Notes: generated by a model from the letters alone, not told the origin. DNA of 64,000 bases from an uncultured Lachnospiraceae bacterium (GCA_910584685.1 CAJUAO010000001.1:62001-126000); one strand, 5' to 3'. Positions 16,029 through 25,636 are shown, numbered from the stretch's first letter. Made by a program: numbers and translations.

Positions 16029-17888
16029 ATGAAAATAAAAACAAAAAAGAACATAATGCCAAACAATAAGAAATACACGGCCTGGGATTACATAAGAATC
16101 CCCTTTATGTCATGTCCCGGCTGCACTCTTATTATAGGCATAAACCGTATTGTATCAGCCTTTATCCCCTCGCTGGTAGTTTTGATTACTGCAAATTTTA
16201 TAGATACCGCCATAGCAGTCTTTAATGGAGAAAAAAGCTTTAACGCCATTTATCTTCCCATACTGTGCTATATGCTGGTGGTAATTTTCCAGAATCTAAA
16301 CTATACCCTTATATATGGCTTTGTCAATATACGGTATGATATGGCGATTTATCACAATGTGCGCTCAGAACTGGCATTAAAGAGAGGACGTCTTGAATAC
16401 AGGCATATAGAGGATAACGAAACATGGAATCTTATATCAAGAGTGTGCGACGATTCCCTTGCAAATGTTGCAATGGGAATGAACAATCTTTTTGACATAG
16501 CTGATTTGTGCATATCAATTATTTCAATTCTTGTTATTTTAATGACACAGGTATGGTGGGCTGCGGCAGCGATTATGATAGTGGCAGTTCCCCTTATACT
16601 GGTGGCAATGAGAGGAGGAAAGGAGGTATATGACGCAAGGCGTGAGGTTAGAAAGCATGTCAGAAGGGCAGATTATCTCCACAGCGTTCTTACAAAAAGA
16701 GAATACATTGAGGAGAGGGCGTTATTTGACTATAGCCATAAGGTAAATGAGCAATGGTATGAGAAATATGAAACCGCAAGAAAAGAAATACTGAAAAAGG
16801 ATATTAAAAACCAGATTAGAATGAGAATTTCAAGTATTATAGCTCTTGTTACAGCCATAGGAATAATAGGGGTAATTCTTGTTCCCACAGTTAAGGGAGC
16901 AATGTCAATAGGTATATTCATAGCCCTTTCAAACGCCACCTTTAATATAGTTGACAGAATGTCATGGAATTTATCATATGTGGCCCGCTCCTTTGCCGAA
17001 AAGCAGGAGTATCTTAAGGATTTAACAAAGTTTATGGCGCTTACGGAGAGAGAGGGAGCCCTGGACGAGCCGGAGAATATTGAAAATATATCCTTTGAGA
17101 GCATAGAGTTTAAGGATGTATCATTTAAGTATCCTGGAACAGAAAAATACATACTTAAGAACTTTAATCTTAAAATAACAAAAAACCGCCACTATGCGTT
17201 TGTCGGGATAAACGGTGCAGGAAAAACCACCATAACAAAGCTTTTAACAGGAATGTATCAGGATTATGACGGTCAGATACTTATAAATAACAGGGATATT
17301 AAGCTGTACGGCCTTAAGGCTTTAAAGGCAATATTTGCGGTGGTATATCAGGATTTTGCAAGGTATCAGGTCAGCGCCGACGACAATATCCTCCTTGGGG
17401 ATATAAGGCAGCTTAACAAAAAGCTTGCAAAGGAAACCTATGATACAGGAAAAAGAGGAATTATCCTTAAGGAAATAGACCTGGAAAGAGTAATAAATAA
17501 GCTGCCGTCAGGGCTTAATACATATCTTGGAAAGATAAAGACAGGTGGAGTGGACTTGTCAGGTGGCGAGTGGCAGAGGCTTGCAGTGGCAAGAGCCTTG
17601 TACAGTCCCGCCCATGTAAGGATACTCGACGAGCCTACGGCGGCGCTGGACCCTGTGGCAGAGAGCAACGTATATAAAATGTTCGGACGTATCAGCAAGG
17701 GCAAAACAACAATATTTATCACCCACAGGCTGGGGGCGGCAAGACTGGCAGACGAGATAATAGTTATAGACAAAGGAAGCGTGGCAGAGAAGGGAAGCCA
17801 TGAGGAGCTTATAAAAACAGGCGGAATATACGCAGCAATGTTTGAAAGCCAGAAGAGCTGGTATGAGCTTCAGGGAGGTATGGAATAA
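16029..17888 (+). CDS. ABC exporter, membrane/ATPase half-transporter 1
   Basis: About 619 aa; the ATG at 16029 has GGTGA in place, and an ATG at 16017 is the alternative. The N-terminal half has about six membrane segments typical of exporter-type (type IV) transporters. The ATPase half carries Walker A GINGAGKTT, the signature LSGGEWQRLAVARAL, Walker B with catalytic Glu (ILDEPTAALD) and an H-loop THRLG, so it looks catalytically competent. It overlaps the next gene by one base (TAATG) and is expected to form a heterodimer with it. The substrate is unknown. Candidates include peptides, lipids or drugs, as in other exporter pairs placed next to regulators. Confidence 0.9.
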   Translation: MKIKTKKNIMPNNKKYTAWDYIRIPFMSCPGCTLIIGINRIVSAFIPSLVVLITANFIDTAIAVFNGEKSFNAIYLPILCYMLVVIFQNLNYTLIYGFVNIRYDMAIYHNVRSELALKRGRLEYRHIEDNETWNLISRVCDDSLANVAMGMNNLFDIADLCISIISILVILMTQVWWAAAAIMIVAVPLILVAMRGGKEVYDARREVRKHVRRADYLHSVLTKREYIEERALFDYSHKVNEQWYEKYETARKEILKKDIKNQIRMRISSIIALVTAIGIIGVILVPTVKGAMSIGIFIALSNATFNIVDRMSWNLSYVARSFAEKQEYLKDLTKFMALTEREGALDEPENIENISFESIEFKDVSFKYPGTEKYILKNFNLKITKNRHYAFVGINGAGKTTITKLLTGMYQDYDGQILINNRDIKLYGLKALKAIFAVVYQDFARYQVSADDNILLGDIRQLNKKLAKETYDTGKRGIILKEIDLERVINKLPSGLNTYLGKIKTGGVDLSGGEWQRLAVARALYSPAHVRILDEPTAALDPVAESNVYKMFGRISKGKTTIFITHRLGAARLADEIIVIDKGSVAEKGSHEELIKTGGIYAAMFESQKSWYELQGGME

Positions 17889-19828
17889 TGGAAAATAATA
17901 AAAAGGATAAGACAAAAAATAAGGGAGGAATAGGCAGAATACTAAGGGTAATGATACCAAAGTGCTTTAAGGCAGCCCCTAAGCACTGGATATTTATGAT
18001 ATGCACCGACTGTACCTTTTCCGTAATATCGGTAATGCTTGTTGCAGCCCTTCAGTATTTCCTTGATAATGTATCAGGAGCTATTAAAGGGACTAAGAGT
18101 ATTAAAATCGTTATTATATCGCTTTTAATTTTGGGCTTTGGAAAGCTTATACACCAGCTTTTAAACGCCATAATCAATTCTACCCCGGATATTTTTTTCC
18201 AGAAGGTAAACAGTGTGCTGACAGGAGAGCTTCATGGAAAAATAAGCAGGCTAAAGCCTATAGCATTTGAGGAGACAGCAAAGCTTGACCACATAAACAA
18301 GGCGTCCCAGGGACTTGCAAATGCAATAGGCTTTGTCAGCAGCTTTGGATATATATTTACATTTTACGGCTTTTACATTGTTGCAATGTTTTTTTATCTG
18401 CTATCCTTAAACAGACTGCTTGCGCTTGCCATACTGCTTATATTTATTCCTGCCGGAGTAAGCCAGATTATAAGAATAAAGGTATACAATAAGGCGGAGG
18501 ATAAATCAGCGCCTATCAGAAGAGAGTATGATTATTATGAGGAATGTATGGTAAGCCGCGATTATTTTAAGGAAACAAGGCTTTTAGGCGCCTTTGGATA
18601 TTTCAGGCGGCTTTATCTGGAGGCCCTTGACGCACTGCAGGTAATAAAATTCAAGGCGGCCTTTAAGACGGGAATGACAGATTTAGGCTTAAGCGTCATT
18701 ACAATAGCAGGCTACGGAAGCGTAATGCTCCTGCTGTTTAAATGTCTTTTGACAGGCGATATATCCGTGGGAGCATTTGCGGCAGTATTTGCATCGGTGG
18801 ATGACCTTTACGGAATAATAGATAACATGATTAGATATGCGATAGGCGATATGGCGACGCAGTACGGCAGCATAAACAATTATCTTAATTTTCTTGAGAT
18901 GGAGGAGGATACGGGAGAAGCGTATGAGCCTGATGATGAAATAGAGATAGATATTGACAATGTATCCTTCGCATATCCCAGCGACGCCGGCGAGGTAAAC
19001 GCTGTGGCAGAAAGACAATTCAGATACGACCACTATGGAAATCTTATAGACAGCGACCTTTTGAAGGATGTGGAGGAGGAGAAAACAGATAAAGAGAAAA
19101 AGTACGCCCTCAGGAATTGCAGCCTTCACATAAAAAAAGGAGAGACCATAGCCATTGTGGGAGAGAACGGCTCGGGAAAATCCACCATAATAAGGCTTAT
19201 AATAGGACTGTATGAGCCTGACTGTGGAACTGTAAGCTATAACGGGGAGGATATTTCCAAATATAAAAAGAGCGATATATACAAAAACACGTCGGCTGTA
19301 TTTCAAAAGTACCAGCGTTATCAGATGACATTAAAGGAAAATATATGCATAAGCAGTGTGGATAGGGAAGCTGACAGCAAGGAGCAAAAGCCGGAATTAA
19401 CCGGAGAGCTTGACGCTATTGCAGAACAGGCAGGAATAACCATGGATGAAAAAACGTATCCTGAGGGTTGCGAGACAATGCTTTCAAGGGAATTTGAAGG
19501 AGTGGATTTGTCAGGAGGCCAGTGGCAGAGAATAGCAATAGGGAGAGGCTTTTACAGAAATCATGGGCTTATTGTCCTTGATGAGCCTACATCAGCTATA
19601 GACCCCTATGAGGAGACAAGAATATATAACCAGTTTGCTGAGATATCAAGGGATAAAACAGCGGTTATAGTTACCCACAGGCTGGGCTCCGTAAGGCTGG
19701 CGGACCGCATTGTGGTAATGAAAGGTGGAGAAATAGTACAGGTAGGAACACATGAGGAGCTTATGGGGGAGGCAGACGGTGAGTATGCCAGGCTGTACAG
19801 GTCGCAGGAGCAGTGGTATATGGCGTAG
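17888..19828 (+). CDS. ABC exporter, membrane/ATPase half-transporter 2
   Basis: The protein has 646 aa and is the partner of the preceding half-transporter. It has membrane segments in the first 330 residues. The ATPase domain has Walker A GENGSGKST, signature LSGGQWQRIAIGRGF, Walker B IVLDEPTSAID and THRLG, so both sites of the heterodimer look canonical. An unusual charged insert of about 40 residues (DHYGNLIDSDLLKDVEEEK within it) interrupts the ATPase domain between its first strand and Walker A. A repeat element begins immediately at the stop codon, and a terminator follows at 19912. Confidence 0.9.
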   Translation: MENNKKDKTKNKGGIGRILRVMIPKCFKAAPKHWIFMICTDCTFSVISVMLVAALQYFLDNVSGAIKGTKSIKIVIISLLILGFGKLIHQLLNAIINSTPDIFFQKVNSVLTGELHGKISRLKPIAFEETAKLDHINKASQGLANAIGFVSSFGYIFTFYGFYIVAMFFYLLSLNRLLALAILLIFIPAGVSQIIRIKVYNKAEDKSAPIRREYDYYEECMVSRDYFKETRLLGAFGYFRRLYLEALDALQVIKFKAAFKTGMTDLGLSVITIAGYGSVMLLLFKCLLTGDISVGAFAAVFASVDDLYGIIDNMIRYAIGDMATQYGSINNYLNFLEMEEDTGEAYEPDDEIEIDIDNVSFAYPSDAGEVNAVAERQFRYDHYGNLIDSDLLKDVEEEKTDKEKKYALRNCSLHIKKGETIAIVGENGSGKSTIIRLIIGLYEPDCGTVSYNGEDISKYKKSDIYKNTSAVFQKYQRYQMTLKENICISSVDREADSKEQKPELTGELDAIAEQAGITMDEKTYPEGCETMLSREFEGVDLSGGQWQRIAIGRGFYRNHGLIVLDEPTSAIDPYEETRIYNQFAEISRDKTAVIVTHRLGSVRLADRIVVMKGGEIVQVGTHEELMGEADGEYARLYRSQEQWYMA

Positions 19829-19955
19829 AAAAAATATTAATTTGTACAGGTGCAAGCTGTCAGGTGAAGAAAAGCTATTGTTTTTGTTAGCGGGTTTTTA
19901 TATCACAAAAGTGTCGCAGTCAGAGAGTGATTAACTCAGACTTCGGCATTTTTTG
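19829..19955 (+). repeat. Hairpin-less relative of the large palindromic element
   Basis: The site begins with AATATTAATTTGTACAGGTG, the same leader as copy A (9153-9170) and copy B (10175-10191, reversed). After four bases it continues with CTGTCAGGTGAA, which matches the trailer of copy A (CTGTAAGGTGAA at 9521). The similarity runs on to about 19955. The CATGAAGTCCGG block and the whole hairpin are absent. CAGGTG is repeated on both sides of the junction. As with copies A and B, it lies just after a stop codon and in the gene's orientation. Confidence 0.6.
19912..19955 (+). terminator. Terminator of the ABC exporter operon
   Basis: TGTCGCAGTCAGAG (19912-19925) pairs with CTCAGACTTCGGCA (19935-19948) with two mismatches and one G-T pair. 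Six Ts follow. Confidence 0.7.
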
Positions 19956-20065
19956 TTAAAAAAATTTTTGTAAAGGGGCAGCTTCATTTTTGTTGAAAAG
20001 AATACCGGGATAATATATAATATGTTCAGAAAAGCAAAGATAAATAAATTGGAGGCATATTATCA

Positions 20066-22483
20066 GTGGAATTAAACGATATATTAAATAAATTGGACAG
20101 CTTGTTTGAGGATAATAAAATAGACGAGGTAGAGCCTTTTTTAAGAGACGAATTAAAAAAAGCGCTTGAAAACGAAAGACTTGACGTGGCAGTATCCTTA
20201 TTAAATGAAATGATGGGCTTTTTCAGGGAAACAAGCCAGTGGCAGAAAGCCTATGAGTGCATTGAAGCAGTTTTTCATCTTATGGATACAATGGGGCTTA
20301 AAGGCAGCCCACATTACGGCATATCATTGGTAAATGCCGCTAATGCCTACAGGGCGGGAGGCGAGTACGAAAAATCACTTGAGATGTATATTAAAGCACA
20401 GGATATATACAAGGCAAATTTTAGTGATGATGACAGTCAGTATGCCGCCTTATACAATAATTTAAGTCTTTTATATCAGGAGACGGGTGATTACAATAAG
20501 GCGAAGGAAACCCTTTATAAATCACTTAGCATTATAGATAAACAGCCTGACAGTAAGTTAGAACAGGCAGTTACAAGAACTAATCTTGCATCGTCGCTTA
20601 TACAGCTAAGGGAATATAAGGAGGCTGAAAGGCTTCTAAGGGAAGCTCTTTATATACTGGAGAAAAATAATATAAAGGACGTTCATTACTGTGGGGCATT
20701 ATCTTCCTATGGTTTGCTTTTATATATGCAGGAAAGGTACAGTGAAGCGGCGGATTTTTTTATTATGGCGGCGTCTCGGATAAAGGTTGTTTTGGGAGGA
20801 GAGACAGAGCAGTATAAGAGAATAATGGAAAATTATAATGCCGCAGTTGAAAAATGCGGCAAAGAAAAGAATAATACAGATGAGAATAATATAAAGGGCA
20901 TAGACCTATGCCGCAGCTATTATGAAGCTTACGGCATTTCCATGATAAGAGAAAAATTTCCCCTATATGAGAACAGAATTGCAGTAGGACTGACAGGCGA
21001 GGGCTCAGACTGCTTTGGCTTTGATGATAAGTATTCAACAGACCATGACTGGGGTCCCGGCTTTTGCATGTGGCTTACAGACGAGGATTATGAAAAAATA
21101 GGAGCCAAGCTTAAAAAGGCGTATGACGAGCTGCCAAAGGAATATATGGGCTTTAGACGCATAAACACACCGCAGGGCGGAGGACGGATTGGGGTAAGAA
21201 CTATTAAAGAGTTCTTTACAAAGCTCCTTGGAACAAATACGCTGCCGGAGGAAATATTTTCAGAAGAAAAAAATTCGTTTGAAAAATTTTCAGAAGAAAA
21301 ATTTTCAATAGAAAATGAAAATAAATATCACGATAATATAGCAGAAAAAATAAACTGGCTTGCCCCTGATGAGGAAAGGCTGGCGGCGGCAGTAAACGGA
21401 CAGGTATTTAAGGATGACTTAGGGATTTTTTCCAATATAAGAAAGCTTCTTAAGGAATATTATCCTATGGATATAAGATATTTAAAGCTGGCTGAGTCCG
21501 CCGCATTATATGCGCAGACAGGACAGTATAATTTTAAGCGGATGCTTGACAGAGGAGATACCGTAGCAGCCGCCATTGAAGCCATGAAGGGAGTTAAGGA
21601 AGCCCTTAAGCTTATTAACCTTATTAATGGACAATACTGCTGTCACGACAAATGGCTTTTTAAGGGCGCAGATTTTAGCGGTGGCTTTGAGACGGTACCT
21701 TCATTGCTGCAAAAAATAAGTGAAAATGCAATAAATCCTGCAAATGTGTCAATTTTTGAAGAAATTTCTACAATTATAACAAAAAGACTTTATGCAGATA
21801 ATTATATCAGTGACGAAGATACCTTTATGCAAAATCATGTAAGGGAGCTGCTGACAAAATCACAGTATTATAAAATGAGCAGCGGCAAGCTGGTTGAGAC
21901 AATAATAAAAACTGAGTTTGACGCCTTTGACAAGGTAAAAAACAAAGGCGGAAGAGCTGAATGTCAGGACGATTTCAATACCTTTAATATAATGAGAAAG
22001 AGCCAGTATATTCTTTGGTCAAAAGAAATGCTTATACAGTATCTCTATGAGTTTACCTTAAGCCTTAACCACGGTAGAAATATGATAGAAGAGAAGTACG
22101 GCAGAATGATGAAACATACTGCTCCGGAGGAATATGACAAAATAAAGGATAGCTTTCCGGCTATAAATGTTGAAAAAGAACGAATTATAGATGTTATTGT
22201 AGCAATTCAGACAAATATGATGTCAGACTTTGCAAAAAGGTATCCTAGACTTGCATTAAATGCAAGAAGTGTGTCATCAGACGAAGATAATTTGTATAAT
22301 ACCTCCTCACAGACATATCTTAAGGGTGAAATTTCCACATATTCAGACAAGATGCTGGAATTATACGGAAGATTTGTGGCAGATATGCAGGAGCAAGGGA
22401 AAAACATTTCGGAGGAAACAATAAGAAATACCGTAATTCTATATGGATATAAAAGCCTTGATGAGGCAGAGAAAAAAATATAG
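20066..22483 (+). CDS. TPR-DUF4037-DUF4125 fusion protein
   Basis: The protein has 805 aa. A GTG start is preceded by GGAGG ten bases upstream. Residues about 30-270 are tetratricopeptide repeats (ALYNNLSLLYQETGDYNKAKE, then TRTNLASSLIQLREYKEAE). Residues about 285-590 are a DUF4037-type nucleotidyltransferase-like domain, with GLTGEGSDCFGFDD and STDHDWGPGFCMWL supplying G-S and D-x-D-type acidic residues. Residues about 600-805 are DUF4125-like, with FDKVKNKGGRAECQDDF and MRKSQYILWSKEMLI. DUF4037 and DUF4125 are known as neighbours or fusions in Firmicutes. Nucleotide transfer is predicted from the fold, but the substrate is unknown. A linker near residues 395-415 has a slippery FSEEK repeat. 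It lies 45 bp before mutL. Confidence 0.75.
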   Translation: MELNDILNKLDSLFEDNKIDEVEPFLRDELKKALENERLDVAVSLLNEMMGFFRETSQWQKAYECIEAVFHLMDTMGLKGSPHYGISLVNAANAYRAGGEYEKSLEMYIKAQDIYKANFSDDDSQYAALYNNLSLLYQETGDYNKAKETLYKSLSIIDKQPDSKLEQAVTRTNLASSLIQLREYKEAERLLREALYILEKNNIKDVHYCGALSSYGLLLYMQERYSEAADFFIMAASRIKVVLGGETEQYKRIMENYNAAVEKCGKEKNNTDENNIKGIDLCRSYYEAYGISMIREKFPLYENRIAVGLTGEGSDCFGFDDKYSTDHDWGPGFCMWLTDEDYEKIGAKLKKAYDELPKEYMGFRRINTPQGGGRIGVRTIKEFFTKLLGTNTLPEEIFSEEKNSFEKFSEEKFSIENENKYHDNIAEKINWLAPDEERLAAAVNGQVFKDDLGIFSNIRKLLKEYYPMDIRYLKLAESAALYAQTGQYNFKRMLDRGDTVAAAIEAMKGVKEALKLINLINGQYCCHDKWLFKGADFSGGFETVPSLLQKISENAINPANVSIFEEISTIITKRLYADNYISDEDTFMQNHVRELLTKSQYYKMSSGKLVETIIKTEFDAFDKVKNKGGRAECQDDFNTFNIMRKSQYILWSKEMLIQYLYEFTLSLNHGRNMIEEKYGRMMKHTAPEEYDKIKDSFPAINVEKERIIDVIVAIQTNMMSDFAKRYPRLALNARSVSSDEDNLYNTSSQTYLKGEISTYSDKMLELYGRFVADMQEQGKNISEETIRNTVILYGYKSLDEAEKKI

Positions 22484-22528
22484 GAATGTATTAAACGAAA
22501 ATATTCACAGAAGGATACAGGATAAGTC

Positions 22529-24529
22529 ATGGGAAAAATACAGGTATTAAATCAGGAAACCATAAATAAAATAGCGGCAGGCGAGGTTATAGAACGTCCG
22601 GCTTCGGTTGTAAAGGAGCTTATGGAAAATGCCATTGACGCCATGGCTACAGCCATAACCGTAGAGATAAAGGAGGGCGGCATAGCCTTAATTCGTATTA
22701 CGGATAACGGCGCAGGCATACCAAAGGATGAGGTTAAAACTGCTTTTTTGCGTCACGCCACAAGCAAGATAACATCAGCGCTGGATTTAATAACCGTAAG
22801 CTCCCTTGGCTTTAGAGGCGAGGCCCTTTCAAGCATAGGAGCAGTGTCAATGGTAGAGCTTGTGACAAAGCAAAAGGAGGATTTTTTAGGCACAAGATAT
22901 GAAATATCAGGTGGAAAAGAGGGAAATATAGAGGAAATCGGCGTTCCCGACGGAACTACCTTTATAGTAAGAAATTTATTTTTTAATGTTCCCGCAAGAA
23001 AAAAGTTTTTAAAGACTCCTATGACAGAGGCTGGCTACATAAACGACATCGTGTGCCGTATGGCAATGTCCCACCCGGAAATCAGCATACGGTTTATAAA
23101 TAACGGAAAAAATATATTGCATACAAACGGAAACGGAAATCTAAGGGATGTAATCTACACAATTTACGGAAAGGACATAGCCCTTAACCTTATTGAATTA
23201 AATATGGAAACCGACAACATGAGTATAAAGGGCTTTATTGGAAAGCCGGTTATATCAAGAGGAAACAGGACATATGAAAATTATTTTATAAACGGAAGAT
23301 ATATTAAGAGCAACATTATTAATAAGGCAATAGAGGAGGGCTACCGCAATTTTATGATGCAGCATAAATATCCCTTTACGGCTATTCAGTTTTTGGTGAA
23401 GCAGGAGCTTCTTGACGTAAACGTACATCCGGCAAAAATGGAGCTGCGTATCAGGAATGCCGAGGAAATATATCCTGCCATAATAAATGTAATAGCCGAG
23501 GCCCTAAGGGAAAAGGAGCTTATACAGGAAGCTTCCTTTGAGCCGGAAAGCAAAAGGGAGAAGGAGCATAAGCAAGAAAAAAGGGAGAAGGAACAAAAGA
23601 AGCCTCCTGAATTTTTTGAGACAAACAGAATAATGGAGGCTGAAAAACCAAAGGAAGCAGTAAGTCCAGAGGAAACAGTAGGTACGAGGGAAACAGTAAG
23701 CCCAAAGGAAACAGCATGGAAGACTCCCGAAAATATTAAGGTTACATTTAATACTAAGACAAATGAGGTAGAAAAATTTGAAAGAAAATCTGCGCAGGAA
23801 GAAAAAACCAGCACTTATGCTGAAAAGCAGATTATAGCAGCAGATAATATAGCAGCAGATAATGTTGTAGCGGAGGAAAACAGCTATAATTCCCCAAAGC
23901 CTGAACAAATGGAGCTTTTTGACGACAGGCTTTTGTCAAAGGAATCAAGAATTAAGCATCAGATAATAGGACAGATATTCGACACCTACTGGATTGTCCA
24001 GTTTGGCGATAAAATGTATATAATAGACCAGCATGCCGCCCATGAAAAGGTGCTGTATGAAAGGACATTAAAGCGTTTAAAGGACAGGCAGACGCTTTCC
24101 CAGACAATAAATCCTCCGGTTATATTGTCGTTAAGCCTCCGTGAGGAGCAGACGGTAAAGGAATATATGGATTATTTATGTCAGCTTGGCTATGAGCTTG
24201 AGGAGTTTGGAGGACATGAATATGCCGTAAGGGCAGTTCCCTTCGACTTATTTTCAGTGGCAAAAAAGGACTTGCTTATGGAGATAATAGACGGCTTATC
24301 TGACGAGTCCTCCATAAGAAAGCAATCCTCCCTTATACTTGACAGGGTTGCGGCAATGTCCTGCAAGGCGGCGGTAAAGGGCAACAATAAGCTATCATTT
24401 CCTGAGGCAAACGCCCTTATCGACGAGCTTTTAACACTTGACAATCCATATAATTGTCCTCATGGAAGACCTACGATTATTTCAATGAGCAAATATGAGC
24501 TTGAAAAGAAATTTAAGAGGATTTTGTAG
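22529..24529 (+). CDS. mutL: DNA mismatch repair protein MutL
   Basis: The protein has 666 aa. The N-terminal GHKL ATPase has KELMENAIDA, DNGAGIPKDE, and LGFRGEALSSIGAVS. A variable linker (about residues 345-470) is rich in Glu/Lys/Pro with small internal repeats (SPEET/SPKET, AADN). The C-terminal dimerisation domain has the metal-binding endonuclease motif DQHAAHEKVLYE and a CPHGRP block, so it should be a nicking MutL, as in most bacteria that lack MutH. mutS, often the upstream neighbour, is not in this position. miaA follows 78 bp later (or 6 bp, by the alternative miaA start). Confidence 0.97.
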   Translation: MGKIQVLNQETINKIAAGEVIERPASVVKELMENAIDAMATAITVEIKEGGIALIRITDNGAGIPKDEVKTAFLRHATSKITSALDLITVSSLGFRGEALSSIGAVSMVELVTKQKEDFLGTRYEISGGKEGNIEEIGVPDGTTFIVRNLFFNVPARKKFLKTPMTEAGYINDIVCRMAMSHPEISIRFINNGKNILHTNGNGNLRDVIYTIYGKDIALNLIELNMETDNMSIKGFIGKPVISRGNRTYENYFINGRYIKSNIINKAIEEGYRNFMMQHKYPFTAIQFLVKQELLDVNVHPAKMELRIRNAEEIYPAIINVIAEALREKELIQEASFEPESKREKEHKQEKREKEQKKPPEFFETNRIMEAEKPKEAVSPEETVGTRETVSPKETAWKTPENIKVTFNTKTNEVEKFERKSAQEEKTSTYAEKQIIAADNIAADNVVAEENSYNSPKPEQMELFDDRLLSKESRIKHQIIGQIFDTYWIVQFGDKMYIIDQHAAHEKVLYERTLKRLKDRQTLSQTINPPVILSLSLREEQTVKEYMDYLCQLGYELEEFGGHEYAVRAVPFDLFSVAKKDLLMEIIDGLSDESSIRKQSSLILDRVAAMSCKAAVKGNNKLSFPEANALIDELLTLDNPYNCPHGRPTIISMSKYELEKKFKRIL

Positions 24530-24607
24530 GGCAGCATGGATAAATACCTTACAGTCTGTAAAAATATTAACAAAAATAAAATGTATCATGCAGAAATCAG
24601 GAGTATT

Positions 24608-25552
24608 ATGACGGATAAATCAGAAAAGAAGCCTCTTATTATACTAACCGGGCCTACAGCCTCGGGAAAGACAGAGCTGTCGGTAAAGCTGGCTAAGGCT
24701 GTAAACGGGGAAATTATAAGCGCCGACAGCATACAGGTATATAAATATATGGACATAGGCTCAGCTAAGGTAACGGCTGAGGAAATGGAAGGCGTAAGGC
24801 ATTATCTTGTGGACGAGCTAAATCCAAGAGACGAATTTAATATATATATTTTTAAGGAAATGGCAAAAAAATATACGGAGGAAATATATGCAAAGGGCAA
24901 GGTGCCTGTAATAGCAGGAGGGACAGGCTTTTATATACAGTCACTTTTGTACGATATAGATTTTATAAATGAGGATAATGACAAATCCTACCGTATAAAG
25001 CTTATGGAGGCTGCAAGGGAAAAGGGAAACGAATATGTGCATAATATGTTAAAGGCTGTGGACCCTAAGGCGGCGGAAAATATACATTTTAACAATCTTA
25101 AAAGAGTAATAAGAGCGTTGGAATATAATAAGCTTACAGGAAAGCTTATATCAGAGCATAACGATATGCAAAGGGAAAATATATCTCCCTATGATTTTCA
25201 TTATTTTGTATTAAACATGGACAGGGGAGCGTTATATGACAGAATAAACCGGCGCGCAGATATTATGATGGAAAAAGGTCTTGTAAGGGAGGTAAAAGGT
25301 CTTCTTGATATGGGCTTTGAAAGAGAGCTTACCTCCATGCAGGGAATAGGTTACAGGGAAATAATAAGCTATCTTTATGGAGAATGCACCTTAGAGCAGG
25401 CGGTTGAAAGCATTAAGCAAAATACAAGACATTTTGCAAAAAGGCAGCTTACATGGTTTAGAAGGGAAAAATCCGTAAATTGGATAACATACGAGGATTT
25501 TGGATGGGATAAGGAAAGGATGCTTGAGTACATTGTAAGGCTTTGTTCTTAA
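24608..25552 (+). CDS. miaA: tRNA dimethylallyltransferase
   Basis: Transfers a dimethylallyl group to A37 of tRNAs reading UNN codons. The P-loop GPTASGKTEL is near the start, followed by SADSIQVYKYMDIGSAK, the DxxxPF-like DELNPRDEFNIYIF, and GGTGFYIQSLLYD. The C-terminal QNTRHFAKRQLTWFRR is the tRNA-binding motif. I chose the ATG at 24608 (314 aa, normal length, with AGGAG five bases upstream) over an ATG at 24536 that adds 24 unconserved residues. It is directly downstream of mutL, a common arrangement. Confidence 0.95.
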   Translation: MTDKSEKKPLIILTGPTASGKTELSVKLAKAVNGEIISADSIQVYKYMDIGSAKVTAEEMEGVRHYLVDELNPRDEFNIYIFKEMAKKYTEEIYAKGKVPVIAGGTGFYIQSLLYDIDFINEDNDKSYRIKLMEAAREKGNEYVHNMLKAVDPKAAENIHFNNLKRVIRALEYNKLTGKLISEHNDMQRENISPYDFHYFVLNMDRGALYDRINRRADIMMEKGLVREVKGLLDMGFERELTSMQGIGYREIISYLYGECTLEQAVESIKQNTRHFAKRQLTWFRREKSVNWITYEDFGWDKERMLEYIVRLCS

Positions 25553-25601
25553 AGTCATTATAAATTTTTATTGATAATTTACATTATAGGTGATAATATT
25601 A

Positions 25602-25636
25602 AAAGCGTTGCAGTTTTAATACTGTAACGCTTTTTA
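25602..25636 (+). terminator. Terminator after miaA
   Basis: AAAGCGTTGCAGT, a 6-base loop and ACTGTAACGCTTT form a 13-bp stem with one G-T pair, followed by a T-run. Confidence 0.85.

Noticed and set aside
18689..19306. A 205-aa minus-strand frame inside the second exporter gene
   Set aside because: It is antisense to well-conserved transporter sequence, with no ribosome-binding site and no family resemblance.
23386..23908. Several overlapping minus-strand frames in mutL
   Set aside because: They mirror the low-complexity Glu/Lys/Pro linker of MutL and have no start signals.
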